DNA of 64,000 nt, taken from Xanthocytophaga flava. Lineage in GTDB: Bacteria > Bacteroidota > Bacteroidia > Cytophagales > 172606-1. Positions within the stretch are counted from its first letter, which is position 1, and every line of letters starts with the position of its first letter. The translations under genes were made by a program, and so were the position numbers. Location: NCBI RefSeq assembly GCF_030068545.1, contig NZ_JASJOR010000003.1, forward strand, positions 1-64,000, written 5' to 3'. The notes under the pieces are model-generated. The model worked only from the letters and a program-made list of their open reading frames with translations. It was not told the DNA's origin and did not search any database. Shown piece after piece: positions 32,757 through 41,751 of the stretch.

Positions 32757-33917
32757 CTACTTGCCTTTGGGGATACAAAGATGGTAGGTGGCATTGCGTC
32801 GAGTGCCCTCCAGTCGTAGATGCCCAAACTCAACGGCCTCAGAAAGCATGCGTTTAACCTTGCTTTCATTTTCCCCACTAATTTCCAGGACTACTTTCTT
32901 AAGCTCCATAGAGGAAGCTTGTGTAGAGAGGAGTTTGCTAAACGCTTTTTGAATAATATCCTTTAGTTTGGCCTGACCTGCTTTCGGGATAGGCTTATGG
33001 TAGTCTACAGGCATAAAGAAATCTTTATTCGTATCCCAGTTAAAATATTTTTCTACCGGATGATGACTATGAGATAACTTGCCCAGGTCAAAGGAAGAGG
33101 TAAGTACACGAGTACCATCTGGCTGAGAAACAAGTTTGAGTAACAGAAATGCTCTGCTATACCGATGCAGGAAAGATCCGAAATGACCTGCTGCCGTTTC
33201 ACTGTTTTTGTTGGGATGGAGTGTACAAATGATTGCCAGATTAAACTCAGAAGCTAATGTCCTGATCCATCGAACCACCAGAACCGCATCCTCCGAATCA
33301 TTCATATCTTTGGTCAGATCCAGACATCCATCCAGTATCAGATAGTCAAACGGAGTGCCTTGTATTATAGCTTCTTCTAATAGCTGGCGTATTTCCTCCC
33401 GCTTTTGTTCTGCTGTTTCCAGTTCAATCATCGAGTAGGTAGCTACATTACGAAGACGGCCATTTTCTATTAAAGATTCATTGACGGACAGTCGTTTAAG
33501 GGTTCTTTTCAAGGAACGGGCTACATCATCGGATGGACGTTCAAAGTCTATGAATAATCCTCTACTGCTGGAAGTGGCTGCGGGATAATGAAAATCTACC
33601 ATACTGTACGGATAGGGAGTGTTAGTCACATGACAGACAAAGCCTGCCATCAGATCTTCCAGTAAGTTGGATTTTCCTGAGGCAGGAGCACCAATTACAG
33701 TAATAAACTCGCCTTTGTTTATCAGCTCACTATCTCCAATGCGAAGAGCAGGTTGGGTATTGCGTAACTGATAATCCAGTGTTATCTCAATACGTCGTTT
33801 GGGAGCAGAAGCTGGCTGTATAGAGCTATTGGTGCTGAATCCATTAGCTTGCGTGTTAAAAGATGCATTCTGTTCATTACGAAATTGAGATACCAGGCGT
33901 GAAAATTCGTTCTGCAT
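32757..33917 (-). CDS. RecA-like AAA ATPase (RepA/DnaB-type helicase fold)
   Basis: 386 residues from the ATG at 33917. The N-terminal 40 residues look flexible. The ATPase core follows: Walker A GAPASGKS at 76-83, the strand LFIDFERPSD, and Walker B DYLILDG with Asp196. A motif LAIICTLHPNKNSETAAGHF with an S-rich loop comes next. This is the AAA_25 family found in phage and plasmid replication. It is probably the replicative helicase or a loader for the island. A C-terminal winged-helix-like segment (about 320-380) may bind DNA. Confidence 0.85.
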   Translation of the reverse strand: MQNEFSRLVSQFRNEQNASFNTQANGFSTNSSIQPASAPKRRIEITLDYQLRNTQPALRIGDSELINKGEFITVIGAPASGKSNLLEDLMAGFVCHVTNTPYPYSMVDFHYPAATSSSRGLFIDFERPSDDVARSLKRTLKRLSVNESLIENGRLRNVATYSMIELETAEQKREEIRQLLEEAIIQGTPFDYLILDGCLDLTKDMNDSEDAVLVVRWIRTLASEFNLAIICTLHPNKNSETAAGHFGSFLHRYSRAFLLLKLVSQPDGTRVLTSSFDLGKLSHSHHPVEKYFNWDTNKDFFMPVDYHKPIPKAGQAKLKDIIQKAFSKLLSTQASSMELKKVVLEISGENESKVKRMLSEAVEFGHLRLEGTRRNATYHLCIPKGK

Positions 33918-33987
33918 AAAAAAAAAGAAAGTGAAAAGTGGTGTTAGGTTGAAAAAAAAATACTGTATTGAAAATTTATAAATTGCA

Positions 33988-34410
33988 TTAAAATGGGACG
34001 GCTTGCTGCTGCTCATAGTAGGTCAGCAGCATATTCATCAGCGTTTCATTGGCCTCGTCCAGTGACTGATTATGCCGTTTGAGCGCATCAGTGGCAATCC
34101 ATAGCCTCTGATAGTGTTTGATCTGCAAGGGAGCAAACCAAATAATGTGCTCACATAGACACTTTATTGTCAGTTCACTGACCTGGATAAACTGGACCAG
34201 CAAATCAAACTCAGCCTGTATGGCCTTGTATCGTCGAAAGGCTTTTTCATCCTGTATAAAGTCAGTTTGTTGTGATTTGTTAAGTTGTTCCATCTTGTCC
34301 AGTGCTTTTTTCTGAATCTGCTTCAAAATCCTGTTAAAGTCATCGACAGCCAGTTGAGCCTCCAGTGGCAAACTATACTCCCGTTGCTTTTTCTTCGATG
34401 ACTGGCTCAT
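33988..34410 (-). CDS. Hypothetical helical protein of the replication block
   Basis: 140 residues, strongly helical and charged (QKKALDKMEQLNKSQQTDFI, EKAFRRYKAIQAEFDLLVQF, ETLMNMLLTYYEQQQA). Its ATG overlaps the helicase stop codon (ATGA at 34407-34410), so it is translationally coupled. No family recognised. By position it is a candidate partner of the helicase or the ATPase, for instance a loader or single-strand-binding helper. Confidence 0.7.
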   Translation of the reverse strand: MSQSSKKKQREYSLPLEAQLAVDDFNRILKQIQKKALDKMEQLNKSQQTDFIQDEKAFRRYKAIQAEFDLLVQFIQVSELTIKCLCEHIIWFAPLQIKHYQRLWIATDALKRHNQSLDEANETLMNMLLTYYEQQQAVPF

Positions 34411-36011
34411 CGTTTGCCTCCTTTAGAGGCTGTTTTTGTAGTTGTTTTTCGGGTAGAGATACCTGCCGCTTTCAGCGTATAATCTACCCAGTGCGATTGG
34501 TAGCCACGCAGTCTGGCAAACTCTTCGAGCATGGGACGAGGGTTGTCCCGCTTGAGGATACAACTGATAATCCATTGGACAGGGTATTGTTTGCGTTTAT
34601 TTTTCGGATCACCCATCGATGCCCGCATAATCAGTTCGATGACATTCATTGTATGCCATTCTTTCTGCATCAGATAGGTCCAGTCTACCACAATTTCCTG
34701 TGTTTCTACCTCGTATACATAGGTTCCATTCACTAATTTTCGCTTAAAGGTATGCTGGCAATAGGGACAGGTTTGCGTGCTCAACGCTACAATAGACTGA
34801 CACTCCGGACACGACTTGACAGGGGCATGCTGAAGCACTGCTGCATAACCATTGCGAAAAATAGATTCCCAGTTATAGGGCTCATGCCAAAAGCCTAACT
34901 CTCTGATATTGTTACCCATGTCTATAATGATAAACTCCTCCTTGGTGGCTGTCGTACGTGATCCGCGTCCACACATTTGCAGATAGAGAGACAATGAACG
35001 GGTAGCCCGGTTTAAGACAATACACTCTATCGTTGGCTCATCAAAGCCCGTAGTCAGAATACCACAATTCACCAGAATGGCATCAGGTGTGTAAGCAAAC
35101 CACTGAAGTGTTGCGTGACGTTCATCAGTCGGGGTGTCTGAAGTGATGTATCTGACCTGGTCATGTACTTGCAGGAAGGCTTGGGTAGTGCGCAGTGTAT
35201 GTAGCTTGTTGACACAAAAGATCACCGTCTTTTTACCTTCCGCATGCTTTTGCCAGTTGGAAACACACCCCTGATACAGGGCCGGTTTGTCAAAGTCGGC
35301 ATAGAGTTCATTGATTTTATAGTCCCCATCAAACGCTCTACCCGCTTTAATCTCCATAGGGACAGCAAAATAACGTGGCAACGCCAGATGTCCTGCTTCA
35401 ATCAGGCTATGAATCTGAGTTCCGACTACAATGTCATTAAAGTAGGTATTTAAGGGAATTCGCTTACTGGCAGACAGGGGAGTAGCCGTAGCGCCTACAA
35501 TAGGCGTATCCGGATGCAGCTGGATTACTTTCCGGAAATTACCTTTGTGCGCTTCGTCTATAATGAGTAGCTTCAGATCCGGTAATGACCAGCCTTTCTG
35601 TACTCTCCGGTAATAGGTCTCTGCCATTGCCACAATTACTGGTGTAGTTGGCATCTGTTTGCTGCTGGCATCTACTATACCAACCTGTAATCCATATCGT
35701 TCCAATGTAGCGGCTGCCTGATGCAATAGTTCCATGCGATCCACCAGAATCAATACACGTGCCTTAGGTGTTGTCTCTAACGTATGCCGTGTCATCTCGG
35801 CAAAGGTGACCGTCTTGCCAGCTCCCGTAGGCAGGCACAAGATCAGACGACTGGCACCGGATTGGTGCCGTTTCGTCAGTTCTGTAATACTACTTTCCTG
35901 ATAATCCCGTAAAGAGAAAGCTTGCTTGTTTTTAGGTAACTCACTGGCTGGTAAGGGCAAAGCTTCGCCATTCACGCTAGTGGCGTGAGTCAAATTATCC
36001 GTTTGTTGCAT
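34407..36011 (-). CDS. DEAD/DEAH-box helicase with C-terminal zinc ribbon
   Basis: 534 residues. Superfamily 2 motifs: PTGAGKT (61-67), DEAH at 152-155 (LLIIDEAHKGNF), GATATPLS, and the C-lobe motifs EPTIECIVLNRATRSLS and YLQMCGRGSRT. About residue 400, CPECQ and CPYCQ form a four-cysteine zinc ribbon. Of the ResIII/RadD-like class, seen in phages and restriction-like defence genes. No nuclease domain fused. First enzyme of the island, starting 3 bp after the HTH gene. Confidence 0.9.
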   Translation of the reverse strand: MQQTDNLTHATSVNGEALPLPASELPKNKQAFSLRDYQESSITELTKRHQSGASRLILCLPTGAGKTVTFAEMTRHTLETTPKARVLILVDRMELLHQAAATLERYGLQVGIVDASSKQMPTTPVIVAMAETYYRRVQKGWSLPDLKLLIIDEAHKGNFRKVIQLHPDTPIVGATATPLSASKRIPLNTYFNDIVVGTQIHSLIEAGHLALPRYFAVPMEIKAGRAFDGDYKINELYADFDKPALYQGCVSNWQKHAEGKKTVIFCVNKLHTLRTTQAFLQVHDQVRYITSDTPTDERHATLQWFAYTPDAILVNCGILTTGFDEPTIECIVLNRATRSLSLYLQMCGRGSRTTATKEEFIIIDMGNNIRELGFWHEPYNWESIFRNGYAAVLQHAPVKSCPECQSIVALSTQTCPYCQHTFKRKLVNGTYVYEVETQEIVVDWTYLMQKEWHTMNVIELIMRASMGDPKNKRKQYPVQWIISCILKRDNPRPMLEEFARLRGYQSHWVDYTLKAAGISTRKTTTKTASKGGKR

Positions 36012-36014
36012 CGA

Positions 36015-36380
36015 TTAGCGGGTTGAGGTAGCTATCAGATTAGAAGGTTGCGACTGATGAGTTTGCGACAGATGGCGTTGGATTTCTACTTCCATTTCCT
36101 GAAGCGTTTTGTGCTTACCATCCTTGATCCATTGGTAAAGGTCACGCGAGCTGAAGTAAAGCTTTCTGCGTTGCTTCATAAAGGGGATGAGTCCATCGGC
36201 AGCCAGATGATAAATGGTCGATTTAGCCAGGCCTGTAATCTCCATCGCCAGCTCTATTCCACCCAGGCGTTCGTTGTCCTGTAATAGGTCGGATACTTGT
36301 GAGAGATTGGGTCTGATGTCAGACAAAAGGATTTCAATGCGCGATAAACAGCTGATAACTTCTTTGTAGGAAGTGTGCAT
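36015..36380 (-). CDS. HTH_17/excisionase-type DNA-binding protein
   Basis: 121 residues from the ATG at 36380 (MHTSYKEVISCLSRIEILLS); the longer frame upstream has a poor start. The DNA-binding part is GGIELAMEITGLAKSTIYHL then ADGLIPFMKQRRKLYFSSRD and LYQWIKDG, the usual winged HTH_17 pattern of Bacteroidota excisionases and mobilisation regulators. First gene of the island. It may regulate the block or excision, although no integrase is encoded next to it. Confidence 0.85.
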   Translation of the reverse strand: MHTSYKEVISCLSRIEILLSDIRPNLSQVSDLLQDNERLGGIELAMEITGLAKSTIYHLAADGLIPFMKQRRKLYFSSRDLYQWIKDGKHKTLQEMEVEIQRHLSQTHQSQPSNLIATSTR

Positions 36381-37242
36381 ATACGTTTGGGTTAGTGGTG
36401 AAAAACGATCAGAAATAATCGACCAGAAACCCGCTGAGAGAACGATTAAAAACAGATAAAAAAATATGAGATAGTAACAGTGTGTTGATGTGCCCAGGAG
36501 AGACACTACGAAAAATGACAAGTCTGAACTTGCATTTCTAAACTTTTCACTATCTTTGTATAGCACCGCAGCAGATAAGATTCCTATGAAGTTGTTTTCC
36601 TGTTTGTTATCTATCTTTCAATAGCTTTTTATAACAGTTTTCCTTTGCATAGTCAGCTCATTACAGCAGTGTTTATTTCATTAATCTGTTTGTAAATGAT
36701 AAAAATAAAACACTTTTCTGTTAGCGCAGAAGAGAGGTTTATTCCGTCAAGGGATGATCAAGTTTCTCAGGCCTAAACATCCTTTGGTATCAGGGAGCTC
36801 GTTCTCGTAACGGGCTCTTTTTTTTGCTCCTTCAGTATGTTAAAACAAGTAAAGGATAGTGATTTTTTAAATCCACAATCTTGTTTTTGTCCTAAAAATA
36901 CATCCGGAACAGCGATTTTCTTATGGAAACAAATATAGTAGATCGAACAATATCTGCCAAACATTTTTGTGTAAAAAAGCTACTTTTTATCTGAAATTGT
37001 GTGAAAATTATTGATGGGTTAGTTGTTGTATTATTCTGTGGAAGAAAATGTTTAAACATTATAATAAAAAAACTATCTGTATTTTGCTGATATTCAGATG
37101 CGATAAGATGAGATGTTTATAGCTGTGTAATAACAAGATGCCATAAGAAGCAGAATACGATTGATTTCATCCAAAATTAAACTATGTTCTGAATAGTTGA
37201 TCTAAGAAAAAGCCAAAAAAAGGCTATGGTATGGAGGGATGG
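36381..37242. other. Right flank of the island, gene-free
   Basis: No credible gene. It contains the start region of the HTH gene and a terminator-like hairpin at 36795-36825, and very A+T-rich DNA. No attachment repeat could be found by eye. Confidence 0.4.
36795..36825 (+). terminator. Terminator-like hairpin
   Basis: GAGCTCGTT-CTCGT-AACGGGCTC followed by eight T on the plus strand. No plus-strand gene ends immediately to its left, so the transcript it ends is unknown (perhaps an unrecognised short RNA). Confidence 0.5.
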
Positions 37243-37359
37243 TCCGCGATCTATGTGAAATATTCGATTTAAGGCCCCAAAGAGGCTCTATAAGCTAAAA
37301 TATCCGTGCGGTCAATACAGAATGCGATTTTGCCTTAAAATCGCTCTAATGTGTTCTAA
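37243..37359 (+). repeat. Imperfect direct repeat E, left copy
   Basis: Segment starting TCCGCGAT and containing CGATTTAAGGC and TCGCTCTAA in the same order as the right copy (37870-37990). The two flank the REP cluster. Confidence 0.55.
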
Positions 37360-37411
37360 AAGCGTGAGAGAGGGCAGATTTGACCAGCAATAGGGCATTA
37401 GAGTCATAAAA

Positions 37412-37436
37412 TGTAGGGGCGATTGGCAGATCGCCC
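37412..37436 (+). repeat. REP hairpin R1
   Basis: TGTAGGGGCGATTGGCAGAT then CGCCC. Stem GGGCGAT / ATCGCCC. Same family as the REPs in the RAYT gene. Confidence 0.8.
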
Positions 37437-37474
37437 TGGTAGGCACAGGCACGGCATGGGATATTCGGAAATCA

Positions 37475-37501
37475 TGTAGGGGCGCACCTGTGTGTGCGCC
37501 C
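37475..37501 (+). repeat. REP hairpin R2
   Basis: TGTAGGGGCGCACCTGTGTG then TGCGCCC, stem GGGCGCAC/GTGCGCCC. Confidence 0.8.
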
Positions 37502-37537
37502 AGATCGTCGCAGACCGTGTTTGTGACAATACGACAA

Positions 37538-37564
37538 TGTAGGGGCATCCCCTTGTGGGTGCCC
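37538..37564 (+). repeat. REP hairpin R3
   Basis: TGTAGGGGCATCCCCTTGTG then GGTGCCC. Stem bases covary with R1 and R2, which indicates selection on pairing rather than sequence. Confidence 0.75.
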
Positions 37565-37639
37565 GTCTTTCCCCACATGAATGATTGGATCAATCCGAAA
37601 CGGTATTCTGTTAAACCCGATCATTCGCGTATGGAACCA

Positions 37640-37663
37640 GGGCGACCGCCAGTCGCCCCTACA
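37640..37663 (-). repeat. REP hairpin R4 (inverted)
   Basis: GGGCGACCGCCAGTCGCCCC then TACA. It is in the opposite orientation and closes the cluster. Confidence 0.75.
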
Positions 37664-37869
37664 TTCCCTGTGTTGGTTTACAAATCCAAATAGTACCTAC
37701 ACGAAATCAGCGTCCTACGGAATCTGATTAAACCAAACGTTCGGATGTCCAAAACCGAAAAACGCCGATTTCTAAACCGCCTGAGAATGGCGTATACGCC
37801 TTCCAGGTCAGGATTTCTCTCAAATACGCGATTCTGGCGCGTTTGGGGTTGCATATTTTTTTAGGGGTC

Positions 37870-37990
37870 TCCGCGATTTGGCTCAGAAATGCGATTTAAG
37901 GCATGAAGGATTGCTTATAGACTATTTTCTCCTGCGAGTCGATTAATAGTTCCAAAACTCAAGTAAATCGCTCTAAAGGCTTCTAATGGG
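37870..37990 (+). repeat. Imperfect direct repeat E, right copy
   Basis: TCCGCGATTTGGCTCAGAAA at its start, then GCGATTTAAGGC and AATCGCTCTAA near its end, echoing the left copy. The interval between the copies holds the four REPs. Sequence up to 38368 has no supported gene (a 37-codon frame at 38190 is too short to judge). Confidence 0.55.
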
Positions 37991-38368
37991 CTGTAATGCT
38001 TTCTTAAAAGCAAGGGTAGGAGATGGAGCGTTTTTGGGTGATTTTTGTTATACGCTGATTTTCAGTGGATTGTGTTTTTAGCTTTTTAGCTTTGGAAAAT
38101 ATGCTTTTTGAGTTGATATTTTTTTGTAAAAACATCTTCTAAAAACGAAAGAATTGATTATTTTTAATGGTTGAATCATTCCTTTTTGTATGTTGCATTT
38201 TACTCAAACTGAAGCCGACAATCTAGTTAAACTACTCAATTCTGACCAGGTGCTATGTATAACGGTGGTAAACAGGTCATTGATGAGATCATACTTCAGG
38301 TAATATAAGATTGACTATACAATGACCTAATCGTTTTTTCAAACATCCATACCCATTGAAAAAAGAAA

Positions 38369-39364
38369 ATGAGTAGACTACTAATGATATTCCTGTCACT
38401 ACTGCCTTGTTTACTACTGGTGCCCTTTCTGATAAGTGCTCAACAGAAAGACAGTAGTTATCAGGCCAAGCGCAATGCCCAAGGGGTAAAGATGATTCAG
38501 GTGGCAGGTAAATACCAGGTTTGGACCCAAAAAGTCGGGCAAGGTAAGATCAAACTCTTGTTGCTGCATGGTGGACCTGTCAATACACATGAATATATGG
38601 AAAACTTTCCAGAGCACTTGAACCCTGCAGAGGTAGAGGTCTACTTCTACGATCAGTTAGGTTCTTACCACTCGGATCAGCCTGGCGATAGTACACTTTG
38701 GCATATAGATCGGTTTGTAGAAGAGGTAGAACAAGTGCGACAAGGATTAGGGTTAAAGGATTTTTATCTTTTGGGTCATTCCTGGGGAGGTATGTTAGCC
38801 CTCGAATATGCGGCAAAGTATGGCCAGCACCTGAAAGGGTTAATTGTTTCCAATATGGGCTATCGGGCTAGTAGTCATAATGCTTATCGTAGGGATTTGT
38901 ATTCCTCTATTGCTAACAGCCATGAAGTCAAACGCCTGCTTGTGCAAAAGCAGCAGGAAGGCAACGTGCCTGATTCAGTTATCAAGCAGGTGATTAGCAA
39001 ACGCTTCGAAGAACAACACGTTTTACGCTTGTCCCAGCCACCTGAACCTTATGATCGCAATTATCAACACATAAACCGAAAAGATCAGTTTCGGTTTGCT
39101 TTGCTGAATGAAATGGATCAGTGGGACTTTTCTAATCGTTTGGCTTTGGTGCAGATGCCTACCCTGTTGTTAGGGGCAAAGTATGACTTTATTCCCACAG
39201 GTGATTACTACCAGATGAACAAGAGAATGAGCCAAAGCAGAGTCTATATCTGTCCTGAAGGATCGCATTTTGCTATGTGGGATGATAGCCAGCATTACTT
39301 TGAGGCTTTGATTCGCTTTTTCAAAGATGTAGAAGATAAAAAGTTTACTAAAAACAACAAATGA
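38369..39364 (+). CDS. Prolyl-iminopeptidase-like alpha/beta hydrolase
   Basis: 331 residues. Signal peptide to about residue 24 (LLPCLLLVPFLISAQ). LLLHGGPVNTHEYMENFP carries the HGGP oxyanion motif of prolyl iminopeptidases (S33). FYDQLGSYHSDQPG matches the next strand, GHSWGGMLALEYAAKYG is the nucleophile elbow. The acid lies in GAKYDFIPTGDYYQM, and the catalytic His in CPEGSHFAMWDDSQHYFE. Secreted or periplasmic exopeptidase releasing N-terminal proline is the best guess; esterase activity is possible. Confidence 0.88.
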   Translation: MSRLLMIFLSLLPCLLLVPFLISAQQKDSSYQAKRNAQGVKMIQVAGKYQVWTQKVGQGKIKLLLLHGGPVNTHEYMENFPEHLNPAEVEVYFYDQLGSYHSDQPGDSTLWHIDRFVEEVEQVRQGLGLKDFYLLGHSWGGMLALEYAAKYGQHLKGLIVSNMGYRASSHNAYRRDLYSSIANSHEVKRLLVQKQQEGNVPDSVIKQVISKRFEEQHVLRLSQPPEPYDRNYQHINRKDQFRFALLNEMDQWDFSNRLALVQMPTLLLGAKYDFIPTGDYYQMNKRMSQSRVYICPEGSHFAMWDDSQHYFEALIRFFKDVEDKKFTKNNK

Positions 39365-39505
39365 ACAAGCTACCCATCTCAAACAAGCTGATCGCAGGCA
39401 TTTTTACCCCAGAGTTAGCATAGTACCTATGCTGACGATCAGCCGACGACTGGCTCAATGCTATCAACATAAGGAAGTTTATTTCTTTTTTTTCATATTT
39501 CTTTT

Positions 39506-39618
39506 TGTCCTTCTGAAAGAATCTTGTGACAAATAGAGTTGCGTTTACTTTCTGAGAGACAAATAGTCTCCAGTTGGAAAGGCCGCCGGTCTTGCCACGA
39601 GATTCTTTCAGAAGGACA
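39506..39618 (+). repeat. Repeat A, copy 5
   Basis: Complete element. Start TGTCCTTCTGAAAGAATCTT, interior CAAATAGAGTTGCGTTTAC and GGCCGCCGGTCTTGCC, end in the inverse complement. Module C follows 20 bp on its right (39639). Confidence 0.9.
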
Positions 39619-39638
39619 GGAGAGTTAGTTTGAGTAGT

Positions 39639-39660
39639 TTTCTTACCTTGACAGCATTGA
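39639..39660 (+). repeat. Module C, copy 1
   Basis: TTTCTTACCTTGACAGCATT then GA, found again at 43704 (inverted), 43856, and in part at 45541 and 56169. Confidence 0.7.
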
Positions 39661-39770
39661 TGACTGGCTTTGTTACTTTGATTATTAACTAAGGGTATCA
39701 GAAGGCTACTGATCTGTACAAACACTTTTTTAATTACTACTTTTTGCGGGTTAAACCTCTTATTTTCTCT

Positions 39771-40334
39771 TTATCTCGTTTCTTGAATAGCCACTATTTG
39801 AATTGTAGGAAGAATAAGCGTGTTATTTGCTGGAGTATTCTGATTTGTATAGAAGAAATCAAAAATAGTGTTCAATGTTGTTTGATATTCTGTACCACTT
39901 ACTCCATCCAGGTTTTTTTCCAGACAGTTGTTTCTGGCAAAGAGGAGAGGCAGAATCATAGCCTGTTGTTTTATAGATCCTTTTGCTTTCCAGTGATTAT
40001 TTGTCAGATTCACTACACGTTTCATCTCTTCCTGGATAGAACTATGTACCTGATTAGAGAAGGAGATATTACTTACTTTGCCACTGGCATTCACCACAAA
40101 ACGTACACAAAATCCAAATACTAATGCCTTACAGGAATCAGTACCATTCCGTAATTGAGCTGGATAGCGAATACTTTTTCGGAGAAAATGGGTTAAATCA
40201 TCTCCATAATGATCAAATACAAAGGCTGGTGTGGTAGACTTCTTGGTTTGACTGAAGCTAGTGAAGCACCCAATAAACAGTACCAGAACAATGAAGGAAA
40301 GGCTTGTTTGTATACGTTTAGGATAGAAATACAT
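39771..40334 (-). CDS. TonB C-terminal-like secreted protein
   Basis: 187 residues. Signal sequence to about residue 29 (IVLVLFIGCFTSFSQ). Residues about 45-130 follow the TonB C-terminal pattern: LTHFLRKSIRYPAQLRNGTD, VFGFCVRFVVNASGKVSNIS and MKRVVNLTNNHWKAKGSIKQ. It lacks the proline-rich linker and the first membrane anchor of real TonB, so it may not couple to ExbBD. Such stand-alone domains are common in Cytophagales. Role unknown. Confidence 0.75.
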   Translation of the reverse strand: MYFYPKRIQTSLSFIVLVLFIGCFTSFSQTKKSTTPAFVFDHYGDDLTHFLRKSIRYPAQLRNGTDSCKALVFGFCVRFVVNASGKVSNISFSNQVHSSIQEEMKRVVNLTNNHWKAKGSIKQQAMILPLLFARNNCLEKNLDGVSGTEYQTTLNTIFDFFYTNQNTPANNTLILPTIQIVAIQETR

Positions 40335-40599
40335 GAAATAATTGATTGTAATAGTGGTGAATAGTATGTCTCTATGTGCTTAGATGTCATTTATTGATTT
40401 TTCCATACATAACAGTGCAGATTTTGTAAGAAAACATAGGTGAGGTTTTGTGGATTTACTACTATTGCCAGTTAGCATTGAGGTCTTCAGTCGTTATTCA
40501 TTGAGAGAAAATCTGCCCTTGCTATTCCTTATGTTCTACTATCTTGAGGACACAAATGCTCAGTTACCATTGTTGTTTCTGTTTTGAAAAAGTTAAATT

Positions 40600-41712
40600 A
40601 TGAACACCCATTCATCCGAAAAAGAAAATATCATTCGCCTGCTCCTTTCCGGACAGGAAGAGAATATCACAGTGGCATTGCAGGTAGCGAAATCGCTGAA
40701 TATTGATCTGACCACATTTACAGCAGAAATAGAGGCTCTTGCCAAATGGATGAAATGTAGCTCATTTTCGTTTCCCAAAAAGCTAGTAAAGATAGTGAAG
40801 CAGGAAGAGTGCCGTTTTGGAATGCCAATCCCTAGTGCTCAGCTGCGTTATCTTACTAATCTGAAAAAACTAAGCCTGGAGGGTAACCAGCTAGAGGCTA
40901 TTCCAACTGAAATCTGGCAACTGAATCAGTTAACACAACTAAAAGTATCGAAAAACAAACTGCGAAGTTTACCTCCTGACATAGGTAATCTCACTCAGTT
41001 GACTAAGCTGTATGTATCATACAATCAATTGAGTGAATTACCACCTGAAATCGGCAACCTGAACAACCTGGAAGAACTGAATGTGGGAGTGAACCAACTC
41101 ACGGCATTGCCCGCAGCCATTGGCAAGCTGGAAAAGCTTATGGAGTTATATGTGGGGACAAACTTGCTTACCCGTTTGCCACCCGAAATTGGTAAACTCA
41201 CTCAGTTACAAAAAATGGGTTTGGGACACAATAAGTTAGCTGAGCTACCCAAAGAAATGGGTAATCTGACACAATTAAGGCAATTGGGACTAGAATCAAA
41301 CAAGCTGACTTCGTTGCCAGAAGAGATATGGAATCTGACTCAGTTGCAATACCTGGGTTTGACAGGGAATAAGCTGACATCCTTACCACCAGAAATTGGT
41401 AATCTGAAAAAGCTATTCTCCCTGGAGGTAGATCGTAATCAGTTGATTACCCTGCCCGTTGAGTTCTGGGAGTTAGCAAACCTAAAAGTGTTGAATCTGG
41501 GTAAAAACAAACTAACCTGCCTGTCTCCGGCAATTGCCAGATTGAGCCGGTTGTATAGTTTGGATTTACAGCGAAATAAACTTACTACCATTCCGGAAGA
41601 AATAAAGCAGATCCCCTATCTGCAATACCTGGATTTAAAGGATAATCCTATACCCGACTCTGAACAAGAACGAATCAAAGCCTTGCTCCCGGATTGTAAA
41701 ATACGTTTTTAA
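40600..41712 (+). CDS. Leucine-rich-repeat protein, 370 residues
   Basis: Nearly the whole of residues 75-360 is leucine-rich repeats of 23 residues (LTQLTKLYVSYNQLSELPPE type), about 12 in a row. The N-terminal segment NIIRLLLSGQEENITVALQV resembles the leading module of the tandem pair at 5.3-7.2 kb (LRRLLSTGEEANCKMAIEIM). No signal peptide, so cytoplasmic. Of the plant-intracellular-type repeat class. It is a protein-binding scaffold; its partner is unknown. Confidence 0.9.
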   Translation: MNTHSSEKENIIRLLLSGQEENITVALQVAKSLNIDLTTFTAEIEALAKWMKCSSFSFPKKLVKIVKQEECRFGMPIPSAQLRYLTNLKKLSLEGNQLEAIPTEIWQLNQLTQLKVSKNKLRSLPPDIGNLTQLTKLYVSYNQLSELPPEIGNLNNLEELNVGVNQLTALPAAIGKLEKLMELYVGTNLLTRLPPEIGKLTQLQKMGLGHNKLAELPKEMGNLTQLRQLGLESNKLTSLPEEIWNLTQLQYLGLTGNKLTSLPPEIGNLKKLFSLEVDRNQLITLPVEFWELANLKVLNLGKNKLTCLSPAIARLSRLYSLDLQRNKLTTIPEEIKQIPYLQYLDLKDNPIPDSEQERIKALLPDCKIRF

Positions 41713-41751
41713 TCTGTTGTAACTGATAGAGTGACGTACGAATAGTAAAAT

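Noticed and set aside
37312..37593. Open minus-strand frame of 93 codons over the REP cluster
   Set aside because: Its residues are translations of REP hairpins (GAPLH, VPTRA and similar) with no start context; not coding.
37412..37663. CRISPR array at the REP cluster
   Set aside because: Units are of unequal spacing, one is inverted, and the stems vary in sequence while keeping pairing; no leader or cas gene is near.
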